NCBI GenBank assembly: GCA_947475095.1
Contig: CANJLG010000009.1
Span: 1-64,000 of the forward strand
DNA length: 64,000 nt
From: Flavobacteriales bacterium
GTDB taxonomy: Bacteria > Bacteroidota > Bacteroidia > Flavobacteriales_D > Crocinitomicaceae
Direction of reading: 5' to 3'
A model generated the notes under the pieces. That model did no database searches and had not been told where the DNA came from. It saw nothing but the letters and a program-made list of their open reading frames with translations. Shown in pieces: positions 1 through 9,459 of the stretch (its first letter is position 1; the number at the start of each line of letters is the position of its first letter). The translations under genes were made by a program, and so were the position numbers.

Positions 1-1610
1 GCCAAAAGGGTATCACCTAAGCATAAAGGCGTATTTGAAAGGATACTTGGTAGCGATGGGGTGCTAATAATACTGATAGCAACGGTGTCCGGAATTAATT
101 CACAGGCCCCAGGTGAAAAGCCTGAAATAATGTAATTACCGGATTGGGACGGAACGACACCCAAGAGTTGCAAGGTTGTACCATTGGTGGTAATACCCAT
201 GGGGCCAGTCCACGTATAGGTTGCTCCTGGTAATGAGTCAGTGCTGAGTAGAAGCGTATCACCACTACAAAGCAAGTCATTGGCGGAACTTATCTCGTAC
301 TTGTAAGCAGCAAAATCACTAAAATATCCGTAGCGACATCCAGAGTTCGCGCCACCGTGAATCACACCAAGGTGGAACTTAGAACTTGGATTTTCAACAC
401 GGCTGGCTTGTAGTACGCCAATAAAAGAACTTCCGTCAAGTTGTGCGTATTTCCATGCTCCTGCAGTTCCGGGTACAGTTTGAAAAATTCCTGGTCCTAT
501 GTTAGCAGTTGAGCCATTTAAAGTAAAAGTGTTTTCGCCTCCAGTTGGAACTAAAATATTCATCGCGAAGAATTCACTGGTAGACCTTACAAAAGCCACT
601 GTATTTGAACCTGTACAAACGATAGGTGGAACAACTGCGCCGCCAACTTCACAGCCGAAACCTGTGGTGTGTAAAACATAAACAGGTTTGTCAGCTTGTA
701 TGAATGCCGATGGGTTACTCTGGGTGTGAACATACAGGCCAGTAGCATTCAAGTTGGCTACATTCGTACCATCAATGCTCAATTGTGTATTGTTTTGTGT
801 TGCTACGATATAAACTTTGTCTGGACCATTGAGATATCCTTTTAGCGTAATGTATTCCTTTCCTGTCAAAGGAACGGGAATGGTTTGGTCACCCATTAAA
901 TCGGCACAACCGCCGTAAGGTGCTCCAGACATAGAATCGTCTTTAAGGGTTACGGCAATGGGTTTTGTGGACAAGATGGTAGAGCCAGATAAATGAAGAG
1001 CACCTGAGGTATTAACCGCCTCAGCACTGTAGGTTTCACCTAGGTTTAAAACAATATTAAAAGGAACTCCTGCAGGATGTCCTTGAATATCACTTGATGG
1101 AACAATAGTGATGCTGGTGTTGTTTTGGGTCGCTACAATGTCAAAGCCTGAGCGGGCATAACTCGCGTTCGTTAAAAAGGTTTGAGCGGTGATAATGAAG
1201 CTTGTCCCTAATGCATTTTTTCCTTTTAATGTAAAAATATCGGGGTTGCAATTACACGATGTAACTACTTCGTAATAGGCCATAATAGGAGCAGTGGACT
1301 TAATCCGAAAGCCATAATTAAGTACAGAATTGGCTGGCTTATTCTCAACGATATCAATCCATGGCGTTAAATCTAGGGTTTGAGCTGAATTGGGACCTAT
1401 GTTTATGATTTGAACTGGGAAATTTGGATTCGCTGGTTGCGATATGGTAATTGTAGCAGGAGTAGTCAAGGTTGCAAAGCGAAATACAATCGGACGATCT
1501 CCATGGCTTTGAGCTATCTCAGGCGCAACAAACCAAAAAAGGGTGTCTAGTTGAGCACTTACATTTCCAGTAATCCAAAGGAAAGAAAGAAGTACAACTA
1601 TTTTTTTCAC
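1..1610 (-). CDS. Large secreted IgGFc-binding-like / Ig-PKD surface protein (C-terminus cut by window start)
   Basis: Minus-strand frame open from GTG at 1610 to position 1 (MKKIVVLLSFLWITGNVSAQLDTLFWFVAPEIAQSHGDRPIVFRF...); signal peptide; repeated 'TQNNTxxxI' blocks typical of the IgGFc_binding N-terminal domain, then an Ig/PKD-like 'CSGDTLLLSTDSLPGATYTWTGP' block. Missing from ORF track because no stop lies in the window. Confidence 0.8.
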   Translation of the reverse strand, partial: MKKIVVLLSFLWITGNVSAQLDTLFWFVAPEIAQSHGDRPIVFRFATLTTPATITISQPANPNFPVQIINIGPNSAQTLDLTPWIDIVENKPANSVLNYGFRIKSTAPIMAYYEVVTSCNCNPDIFTLKGKNALGTSFIITAQTFLTNASYARSGFDIVATQNNTSITIVPSSDIQGHPAGVPFNIVLNLGETYSAEAVNTSGALHLSGSTILSTKPIAVTLKDDSMSGAPYGGCADLMGDQTIPVPLTGKEYITLKGYLNGPDKVYIVATQNNTQLSIDGTNVANLNATGLYVHTQSNPSAFIQADKPVYVLHTTGFGCEVGGAVVPPIVCTGSNTVAFVRSTSEFFAMNILVPTGGENTFTLNGSTANIGPGIFQTVPGTAGAWKYAQLDGSSFIGVLQASRVENPSSKFHLGVIHGGANSGCRYGYFSDFAAYKYEISSANDLLCSGDTLLLSTDSLPGATYTWTGPMGITTNGTTLQLLGVVPSQSGNYIISGFSPGACELIPDTVAISIISTPSLPSILSNTPLCLGDTLL

Positions 1611-1619
1611 GTCTTAAAA

Positions 1620-4610
1620 TTAATAAAAAATCAATTCATCGAGAAATATCCAAGAATCAAATCCATTTCCTAAATGCCATTCAGGGCAAACACCATGGTT
1701 TTTGATGTGGTACCGGATAGCCTTAACGTTACTTTCAGAAACAGGAATCAAAAGTTCCTTGTTTGCTTTTGTTGGTGTTTTCTGGTCTACCAAAGCAGTA
1801 TTTAATCGTAGTGGTGCTCCGAAGGTGCTTCCGTCTTTTGATAGTTCAATGATTACTTCCGAAGGGTCAAATATCCATGATTTAAGATCCCGGATGTACG
1901 ATATTCCTACTTGTGTCAAGGAAACAGGCTGCTCAAATTGAACGACTGCGTGGACATCATTTCCATAGAATCCTTGCCAATCACCTGTTCTAAAATCTGA
2001 ATTACCTCGAATTTTATCGATTAAGGTAAATGGTCCAGAAGCAGAGTAGGATGGGGCATAGGCTGTATTTAAAATCAATCGTTCGTTTTTATTTTTTAAT
2101 ATGAATTGAGAGGCTACCGATGCCGATTCCAACTCAATATTTTGTGATTCATAGTTGGTTTTTCTGAAAATGGTTTTAATGAAAATATCTCCTGTTTTTT
2201 TGATGTAAAAAGGGGTTTTATAGGTCGTCCACGAACGTTTATTGTCAATCGAATACTGTATGGTATATGTTTTTTGGTTCTGGAGTTCCGGTAATCCCAT
2301 TTCGATTTTGAGAGAATCTTCAAATATCCGTTCGCCGGTTTTTATGAATGGGATTGGCACGAATTCATTTGGTATTTCTGGCGCATAAAAATTTACGGTT
2401 TTGTCAAGTAGAACCTCAGAAATTGGTGACATGTTGAAGATAAGCGACCCTCCTTTCATGAGTTCAAGGTGATCAATTTGTAAGCCTTGGCTTTTGTCGT
2501 TTAAGGTAAGCGATGAAATGTATTTGTTGGCTTTTGATACATTGCTCGAAATGTATAACTTTTGACCATTTTCCAAATTGATGCTTACTTTTTTGAAAAT
2601 GGGATGGCCCACTTCGTATTTGTTGCTTCCTGGAGCCATGGGGTAAAACCCTAAGGCAGACATGACATACCAAGAACTCATTTGACCACAATCCTCATTT
2701 CCCGATAGTCCGTCTGGTTTATTTTGGTAAAGCGTACCTTGAATTGAGTCTACATAAAATTGGGTTTTCCCAGGATTATTGGTGTAGTTATATAGGTAGG
2801 CCATGTGATGAGAAGGTTCGTTGCCATGTGCATACTGTCCTATTAATCCCGTGATATCTGCCTGCTCACGACCGTTTAATTGACTGGATGTATTGAAAAG
2901 TTTATCCATCCATGATTCTAATCCAGACTTTCCATTGAATAAATTGGTCAGGGTTTTAGGGTGATGTGGGGCATACAAGGAGTATTGCCAACTGTTAGCT
3001 TCTGTATAGTTAAAATTTACCTCACTCGGATCGAATGGACTAAACCACTGTCCTCCGCGTCGTGCTCTCATGAATGATTGATCTGGATCAAAATGGTTAA
3101 TAAAATTAAAGCTTGACTTTAAGTATTTACTTGCAATATCTTCTTTACCAAGGCTTTTAGCCATTTCAGAAATGCACCAATGATCGTAAGCATATTCCAA
3201 AACCTTCGATACTGACTCACTTTCCCAATCTGCTGACAAGAGACCATACGAATTGAAAAGAGGCTTGCTAAATTCATTGGCTTCTGATGTTTTTATCATG
3301 GCTTCTAGCGCTTTTTCAGCATCAAAACCACGAATACCCTTGAGGTAGGCGTCAGCAATCACTGAGACACTATGAAACCCAATCATACACTCTGTTTCGT
3401 TACCTGCCAATTCCCAAACAGGAAGATCACCGCCTTCATCGTATTGTCTTAAGAAAGTCTGAATAAAAGCCAAGGTTCTTTTTTGATCTATTAAGGTATA
3501 TAAGGGGTGTGTGGAACGGTAAGTGTCCCAAAGGGAGAAAACGGTATATTGTGGCAAGCCGTCTATTTTGTGAATTTTTAAATCACGGCCACGGTATTGC
3601 CCATCGACATCGGAAAAGATATTCGGAACAACCATGGTGTGGTAGAGCGCGGTATAAAAAATCGTTTTTAAGTCCACGTTGTCGTCTTCAACCTGAATTT
3701 TTTGGAGTTCCTGATCCCATACTTTTTGATTTTGTAAATGAAGCGCGTCAAAGTTTGTGGTATTGACCTCTTTTTGGAAATTGAGATAAGCACCCTCTGA
3801 GCTAACCGCTGAAACCCCCACTTTTAATACAAGTTCTTTTAAGTCATCTTCAAAAAACAACACCAATTTATGTTGCCCATCTTTCTCAATCTTTTCTACT
3901 TTTTGGATGCTCACCGAACTATTCAGGCTAAAATAAAAGTGTTGCTCGCTTGCCCAACTTTCGGAAATTCGAAAACCATCAATCCGTTTGGAATCAAGTT
4001 GATTAAATCCAGCATCCAAGACTTTATCTCGGTAGTCTAAATCGAGAATTATGTACCTTTTTCCTTTTCCTATAAATGTGTAGCGGTGGATACCACAGCG
4101 TTCGGTAGAGGTGAGTTCCACCTTTATTTTCGAATCATTGGACACTACCGAGTAATATCCTGCTTGCGCTATTTCATTTTTATGAGAAAAGGGTATGCCA
4201 TATCCGCCGGAATTTAAATAACCTGGAATGGTATTTAGTTTTCCAAGTTGAGGCACTACCAAAAGATCAGCATAATCTGGAATACCTGTCCCGCTTAAAT
4301 GGGTGTGACTAAAGCCATGAATCACAGAGTCGGAGTAATGATATCCTCCACAGCCATCCCAACCTTCGTAACGAGTGTCTGGACTCAACTGCACCATACC
4401 AAAAGGCGAGGTGGCACCGGGAAAGGTATGCCCATGTCCGCCTGTTCCAATGAAGGGATTAACGTAATAACTTGGTGACATAGGCCTAATGTTACCAACG
4501 TTCAAAAGAGCCCTTGCTATGTCGCTTGCACCTTGAATTTCCTTTAATGGCACTTGCGCATTTGAAACAATAGCGGCGAGTAAAAAGAATAGAATTGATA
4601 TTAATTTCAT
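1620..4610 (-). CDS. GH92 family alpha-1,2-mannosidase
   Basis: YVNPFIGTGGHGHTFPGATSPFGMVQLSPDT, GYHYSDSVIHGFSHTHLSG and GNEDCGQMSSWYVMSALGFYP are GH92 hallmarks; signal peptide; C-terminal discoidin/F5-8-like region. Confidence 0.95.
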   Translation of the reverse strand: MKLISILFFLLAAIVSNAQVPLKEIQGASDIARALLNVGNIRPMSPSYYVNPFIGTGGHGHTFPGATSPFGMVQLSPDTRYEGWDGCGGYHYSDSVIHGFSHTHLSGTGIPDYADLLVVPQLGKLNTIPGYLNSGGYGIPFSHKNEIAQAGYYSVVSNDSKIKVELTSTERCGIHRYTFIGKGKRYIILDLDYRDKVLDAGFNQLDSKRIDGFRISESWASEQHFYFSLNSSVSIQKVEKIEKDGQHKLVLFFEDDLKELVLKVGVSAVSSEGAYLNFQKEVNTTNFDALHLQNQKVWDQELQKIQVEDDNVDLKTIFYTALYHTMVVPNIFSDVDGQYRGRDLKIHKIDGLPQYTVFSLWDTYRSTHPLYTLIDQKRTLAFIQTFLRQYDEGGDLPVWELAGNETECMIGFHSVSVIADAYLKGIRGFDAEKALEAMIKTSEANEFSKPLFNSYGLLSADWESESVSKVLEYAYDHWCISEMAKSLGKEDIASKYLKSSFNFINHFDPDQSFMRARRGGQWFSPFDPSEVNFNYTEANSWQYSLYAPHHPKTLTNLFNGKSGLESWMDKLFNTSSQLNGREQADITGLIGQYAHGNEPSHHMAYLYNYTNNPGKTQFYVDSIQGTLYQNKPDGLSGNEDCGQMSSWYVMSALGFYPMAPGSNKYEVGHPIFKKVSINLENGQKLYISSNVSKANKYISSLTLNDKSQGLQIDHLELMKGGSLIFNMSPISEVLLDKTVNFYAPEIPNEFVPIPFIKTGERIFEDSLKIEMGLPELQNQKTYTIQYSIDNKRSWTTYKTPFYIKKTGDIFIKTIFRKTNYESQNIELESASVASQFILKNKNERLILNTAYAPSYSASGPFTLIDKIRGNSDFRTGDWQGFYGNDVHAVVQFEQPVSLTQVGISYIRDLKSWIFDPSEVIIELSKDGSTFGAPLRLNTALVDQKTPTKANKELLIPVSESNVKAIRYHIKNHGVCPEWHLGNGFDSWIFLDELIFY

Positions 4611-5629
4611 GATAGAAAGCGTCTTTTGTTAAGCTTTGTAAACGTTTTATTATTCTTGAAGTAGTAATCAAAAATAATATTGCCTGAATAAGATGGCACT
4701 TTATTTTTAACTCTTTTAAGCTGTTTTCTTTTTTGTAATACCTTTTGAATTTTAGAATAAAAAGAGAGGTGTGCTAGAAATATCATTATAAAAAATGAAA
4801 ATTTACCTTTTAGTAGAAATTGTAATCCAGCTATTCCATCATAAATCATACGAATTACTAACCTTGGTCCCCAAAAACCTCTATGATTTTTTACTAATAG
4901 CATTAAATTATTTCTGAAATTCAAGAATGTTTTGGTAGGAGAGGTGTAAGGCATGGTGCCACCACCGAGGTGATACACTACTGATGCTGGTTCGCAGACA
5001 AATGAGAATCCTGCATGATTTAATCGCAAGCAAAGGTCTATTTCTTCCATGTGCGCCAAAAAATCGCTATCAAAACCGCCAACATCATGAAATAAATTAG
5101 CTCGAATTAACATTGCTGCTCCAGAGGTCCAATCCACTTTCTTTTTATAATCGTATTGAGCTTGATCTTCTTCAAAATGATTAAATATACGACCTCGACA
5201 AAAGGGAAAATAATTTTTATCTAGGTAGCCACCTGCCGCACCAGCATGTTCAAAATGCGATTTTTTTGAATAAGAAAGAACTTTAGGTTGACATCCTGCC
5301 ACTGTTTCGTCGGCTAAAGCAGATTGTAAAGGGGGGATCCAATTACTGGTGACCTCAACATCATTATTTAATAAAATATACTGTTTAAATCTACCTTTAA
5401 GCTGGCCTAACCCTTCATTATACCCTTCAGCAAAACCATAATTTTGCGGAAGTGAAATGCATTCGACTGAAGGAAAGCTTTTATTTAAAAAGGACACAGA
5501 TTCATCAGTAGAAGCGTTATCGATGATAATAATCGGAAATCCCACGCTATTAGCAAAAACATTCGGTAAGAAGGTAGTTAAGTGCTGTAATCCGTTGTAA
5601 TTTAAAATGACGATGGCTAATTCCTGCAT
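4607..5629 (-). CDS. Glycosyltransferase family 2
   Basis: MQELAIVILNYNGLQHL...IIIDNASTDES...ILLNNDVEV; start moved from track 5713 to ATG at 5629, which removes overlap with the upstream gene. Confidence 0.92.
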   Translation of the reverse strand: MQELAIVILNYNGLQHLTTFLPNVFANSVGFPIIIIDNASTDESVSFLNKSFPSVECISLPQNYGFAEGYNEGLGQLKGRFKQYILLNNDVEVTSNWIPPLQSALADETVAGCQPKVLSYSKKSHFEHAGAAGGYLDKNYFPFCRGRIFNHFEEDQAQYDYKKKVDWTSGAAMLIRANLFHDVGGFDSDFLAHMEEIDLCLRLNHAGFSFVCEPASVVYHLGGGTMPYTSPTKTFLNFRNNLMLLVKNHRGFWGPRLVIRMIYDGIAGLQFLLKGKFSFFIMIFLAHLSFYSKIQKVLQKRKQLKRVKNKVPSYSGNIIFDYYFKNNKTFTKLNKRRFLS

Positions 5630-5636
5630 AGAAGCG

Positions 5637-7088
5637 TTAGTATTGTCTAAATAAATCGTTGCTATTTCCTCCCCAAACATCTTGATTGAATTTATTAGGG
5701 TTGTCAATATCACCGTTCATGGTATTTCGTTTTACTAAAATCTGTTGCCATGCTGGGTTTTTTAATTCTCCTAACATATCAGAATGCAATAATCGATAAG
5801 CATTATTTACCAAATCAGGATTGTAAAAAACAAATCTTTTATTACTAAAAGCCCCAATTTTATTATAAATCCAAATTTCATATGGATATTCTGACGGAGA
5901 GGTTTCTCGGGCGTTAATTGTACTTGGAGCACCGTATTTTAGATAAACCCGTCCACGATCTGTTTCAAATCCTTCTTGAAAATTATTAGCGTATTCACGC
6001 TCAACTAATAGGATCTGTTCCTTATATTTCAACCATGCCTCGTAAGGTGTATTTGGGGAGGTATATTTCCAAAAGGCTTGAATGTGTTTGCGCATTAAAG
6101 ATTTTTCTTTTGTTTTAATACTAGCAATGATATTTTTCACTTCTGCTGGTTTAGCAATTGGAATAAGGCTTTCTAGAAAAAATATCACACTGTCCTCATG
6201 AATTGATGCTTGGAATGATGGATCTAAGACAATATTGTCTGATTGAATGCTATCCATAAAGTCATTGGTTCGTTCAAAGACATACGTTTCGTTATATTTA
6301 TCTTCCATTTTTCTATTCACAAGCGCATAATTAAGCTCATACTGTCCACTGGGTAGAAGACTCAGGTCAACTGTCTTAAAAATTGGGGTAACCGCTTCGG
6401 GTTTTAATCGGTAAAATGTTGTGTAAGAATCAATCTCCGTTTTGGTGGAAACATCAATTAATGTTTGTTTTAATCCAACGATCGAATCTGTTGAATTATT
6501 CAGGTTATATGTTTCGAAATACACCGGTAACTTATTGAGTTGGGTTGGGTAATAATTAGAAAGCCTAGGAATTAAATAGTATCCTGATTTTTGAAATGTA
6601 CTTGACAAGGTATCAGGATAGGCAAACTCAGCTATTTCAATGGTTGAGATAGATGGCTCTCCTCGTAAATCTTTAATCGTTATATCTTGTTTTGCCTTAA
6701 TGAGATTTGCCATTTTGTTGACATCCTGAATTTCTAAGCTTAATTCATATTTTCCAGGTTGTACTTTTAATCTTCTTATGTCGTAGAAATCGTCAATTAA
6801 GCTATCTTTAAAAAAGGGAGAATTCAATAAGTAGATATCGTTTAAGGTGTCTTTTTGTGACGATATTAATTGTATGCGAACTGCAACGGTAGCTTGGATG
6901 CCATCGTTTAAGCTAATGTAATTGACACTGTAGCCTACAAATTGCAATTGAATTTCTAGATAGTTTCCAATACTTGGATCGAAGAATTGTTTGGTGTCTA
7001 GGTATGCCCGTAGTTTCTTTGATTGCCCATAAGTTAATGAGGAAACGGATAGGAAAACAAAAAGTATACTGATAAAGAAAGGTCTCAT
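5637..7088 (-). CDS. GWxTD domain-containing secreted protein
   Basis: Signal peptide; RGRVYLKYGAPSTINARETSPSEYPYEIWIY and C-terminal pattern typical of the GWxTD family. Confidence 0.85.
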   Translation of the reverse strand: MRPFFISILFVFLSVSSLTYGQSKKLRAYLDTKQFFDPSIGNYLEIQLQFVGYSVNYISLNDGIQATVAVRIQLISSQKDTLNDIYLLNSPFFKDSLIDDFYDIRRLKVQPGKYELSLEIQDVNKMANLIKAKQDITIKDLRGEPSISTIEIAEFAYPDTLSSTFQKSGYYLIPRLSNYYPTQLNKLPVYFETYNLNNSTDSIVGLKQTLIDVSTKTEIDSYTTFYRLKPEAVTPIFKTVDLSLLPSGQYELNYALVNRKMEDKYNETYVFERTNDFMDSIQSDNIVLDPSFQASIHEDSVIFFLESLIPIAKPAEVKNIIASIKTKEKSLMRKHIQAFWKYTSPNTPYEAWLKYKEQILLVEREYANNFQEGFETDRGRVYLKYGAPSTINARETSPSEYPYEIWIYNKIGAFSNKRFVFYNPDLVNNAYRLLHSDMLGELKNPAWQQILVKRNTMNGDIDNPNKFNQDVWGGNSNDLFRQY

Positions 7089-7110
7089 TTTACTAAATTA
7101 ACAATCTTTT

Positions 7111-8619
7111 CTAATCAACGATAGCAGCTCTTAGTTTTTGTCTTAATTGACGATTATATGTTTCAAGCAGATATTTGAGGTAATTATCGGTTGATTTAGC
7201 AATGCAACGGGTATAATTCTTCAAACGATGTTCTATGTGTTCTTGAAGTAATTCTACGAGAGATAGCGCATGGTGCTGGTCTTTTGCTAATCCAATGATT
7301 GAATCGAAATGGTTATTAAGCGAATTCTCAACGGCATCTTTCCCTTTCTGACCTCGGTCTAGGCATTCGTAATAATTTTCTTTAATATTAAAAGTTTCTA
7401 AAATACTGGTATTAACTAATTTGTCATATCCTTTTGGGAACTCAAATTCAACTTCAAATTCCATGTCCTCTAATTCGGAAATACGAGATTCTAAGAAGCG
7501 ATCTGGAAAACGAAAGGCGTCATGCCAATTAATAAAATCTTGCCAAAAACCAAAACGTCTAACATTATTCCCTAAGTCGACAATGCTAAAACTATCTTTT
7601 GTTGGCAGTCGTCTAGATCCTCTTCCAATCATTTGATGGTACAAGGTTAAGGAGCGAGTAGCACGATTCAAAATGATGGTTTTTACCGTAGGCTCATCAA
7701 ATCCGGTGGTCAAGATCCCAACAGATGTTAAAATGGCATCAGGGGTAGTCCTAAACCAAGTCAAAATATCTTTTCTATCTTTATCACTAAAGGTAGAATC
7801 GAGGTGACGTACATTGTATTTAAGTTTCTTAAAGGAGTCGTAAACGCGCATGGACGTTTCAATTCCTGCATTGAAAATAAGAGTTTTTTGTCCTAATGAA
7901 ACTTCCTCATAAGCGAATGTTAATTTCTCTTGCATGAAAAAATTACTATATAAAACATCAGAACTACTAACGGTAAAATCGCCATTTGTGCCAATTTTTA
8001 GTCCATGAAGGTTCACATCGTAATTATAGGTTTCGGCATCGGAAAGATACCCGCTTTGAATGAGTCCTGAAATGCTTTCTCCAGTTATTAGTTTGTTGTA
8101 GTTATCCTTTAATGGCAAGGCTCTATTGCTGCTTAATGGGGTTGCAGTTACGCCTAAAATATTCCCATCTTCGTAATATTGAAAAATTTTACGAAAACTA
8201 TTGTAGTGCGCTTCATCGACAATAACTAAACCAACATCTTTTATAAAATCACCATCGTCTAAAAGACGATTATTTAAGGTTTCAACCATGGCAATAAAAC
8301 AAGAATATTCATCTTGATCATCCAGTTTTTTAACTTCTGAATTAATTATTTTATTCTTAACTCCAATGGCTTGCAGCTGACGAGAAGTTTGCACTGATAA
8401 CTCGATACGGTGAGTGAGGATAAGTACTTTTTGACCCCATTCTTCAATAAATTTTTTGGCAATAGCTGAAAAAATGACTGTTTTGCCTCCGCCTGTTGGC
8501 AATTGATAAAGCAAATTAAACTTTTTACCATTCGTTCTAAATTCTTGTAATACACTTTCTACAGTTTTTTCTTGAAAGGGATAGAGCTGTTTGGCTTCGT
8601 ATAGATCGGTATCAATCAT
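7111..8619 (-). CDS. DEAD/DEAH box helicase (SF2, type III restriction subunit-like)
   Basis: Walker A LPTGGGKTVIF, DEAH box VIVDEAHYNSF, GVTATPL, motif VI QMIGRGSRR. Start moved to ATG at 8619 (MIDTDLYEAKQLYPFQ). Confidence 0.93.
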   Translation of the reverse strand: MIDTDLYEAKQLYPFQEKTVESVLQEFRTNGKKFNLLYQLPTGGGKTVIFSAIAKKFIEEWGQKVLILTHRIELSVQTSRQLQAIGVKNKIINSEVKKLDDQDEYSCFIAMVETLNNRLLDDGDFIKDVGLVIVDEAHYNSFRKIFQYYEDGNILGVTATPLSSNRALPLKDNYNKLITGESISGLIQSGYLSDAETYNYDVNLHGLKIGTNGDFTVSSSDVLYSNFFMQEKLTFAYEEVSLGQKTLIFNAGIETSMRVYDSFKKLKYNVRHLDSTFSDKDRKDILTWFRTTPDAILTSVGILTTGFDEPTVKTIILNRATRSLTLYHQMIGRGSRRLPTKDSFSIVDLGNNVRRFGFWQDFINWHDAFRFPDRFLESRISELEDMEFEVEFEFPKGYDKLVNTSILETFNIKENYYECLDRGQKGKDAVENSLNNHFDSIIGLAKDQHHALSLVELLQEHIEHRLKNYTRCIAKSTDNYLKYLLETYNRQLRQKLRAAIVD

Positions 8620-8686
8620 AGTAGTGGTGCGAAAACTAAAATGCAAAAGTACGGCCTTTTCCTTTATGTTAACTAATGATTGAAAA

Positions 8687-9427
8687 TTAACTTTTTTTCC
8701 AATGGGATAATAAAATACCACAAGCAATGGATGCGTTTAAGGATTCGCCATTACCAAGCTTTGGTATGGTAATAGGATTTTGTATTAATTGGGATATTTC
8801 CTCGCTTATTCCACTTCCTTCATTACCAATAATTAGAATGGCGTTTTTTTTGATTTTTAGTTCAATACAAGATGTGCCTTCAAGCATAGCTCCATAAATA
8901 GGGAGTGTTTGTTGCATTAGAAAATCACTAAGGTTTCCGTAGGCTATTTTTATTCTAAATAAACTTCCCATGGTTGCCTGTACGACCCTTGGATGATAAC
9001 AATCGACTGTAGTTGCACTACAATAAATTTGTTGAATACCAAACCAGTCAGCTGTACGGATAATTGTTCCTAAATTTCCTGGATCTTGAATTGTATCGAT
9101 AACAAGTGTGCTAATAGCGGGATTGAATGATTTTTCCTCTTGTGGTGTTTTCTTTAAAATAACTAATATGCCTTGAGGTGATTTTAATAAGGATATTCGC
9201 TCGAATTCATTACCTGAAGCCAATAAAGCATTGTATTTGGTATGTTGAATTACAGTGTCTACATGCTCGGAGGTACAAACAATCAGTAAAATAGAGGATC
9301 CGTTTTCTCTTAAACATTCGTGAAACATCTTTTCGCCCTCTGCAATGTAGCATCCTTCAAAATCTCGAGATTTCTTAGTATGTAAGGTGCGAATCCATTT
9401 TAACTTATTGATTGAAAGTTTTTCCAC
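8687..9427 (-). CDS. TrmH/SpoU family RNA 2'-O-methyltransferase
   Basis: DTIQDPGNLGTIIRTADWFGI, IIGNEGSGISEEI, NASIACGILL SPOUT motifs. Confidence 0.93.
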   Translation of the reverse strand: MEKLSINKLKWIRTLHTKKSRDFEGCYIAEGEKMFHECLRENGSSILLIVCTSEHVDTVIQHTKYNALLASGNEFERISLLKSPQGILVILKKTPQEEKSFNPAISTLVIDTIQDPGNLGTIIRTADWFGIQQIYCSATTVDCYHPRVVQATMGSLFRIKIAYGNLSDFLMQQTLPIYGAMLEGTSCIELKIKKNAILIIGNEGSGISEEISQLIQNPITIPKLGNGESLNASIACGILLSHWKKS

Positions 9428-9459
9428 GTGAGCAATATTATTATTTTTGTAGTATAATT

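Noticed and set aside
95-681. ORFs 95-280 (-) and 499-681 (+)
   Set aside because: Out of frame with, or antisense to, the long open adhesin frame 1-1610 on the minus strand.
7111-8619. DEAD helicase considered as part of a restriction or defence system
   Set aside because: Neighbours are a GWxTD protein and an RNA methyltransferase of the housekeeping TrmH type; no methylase, nuclease or other defence partner nearby.
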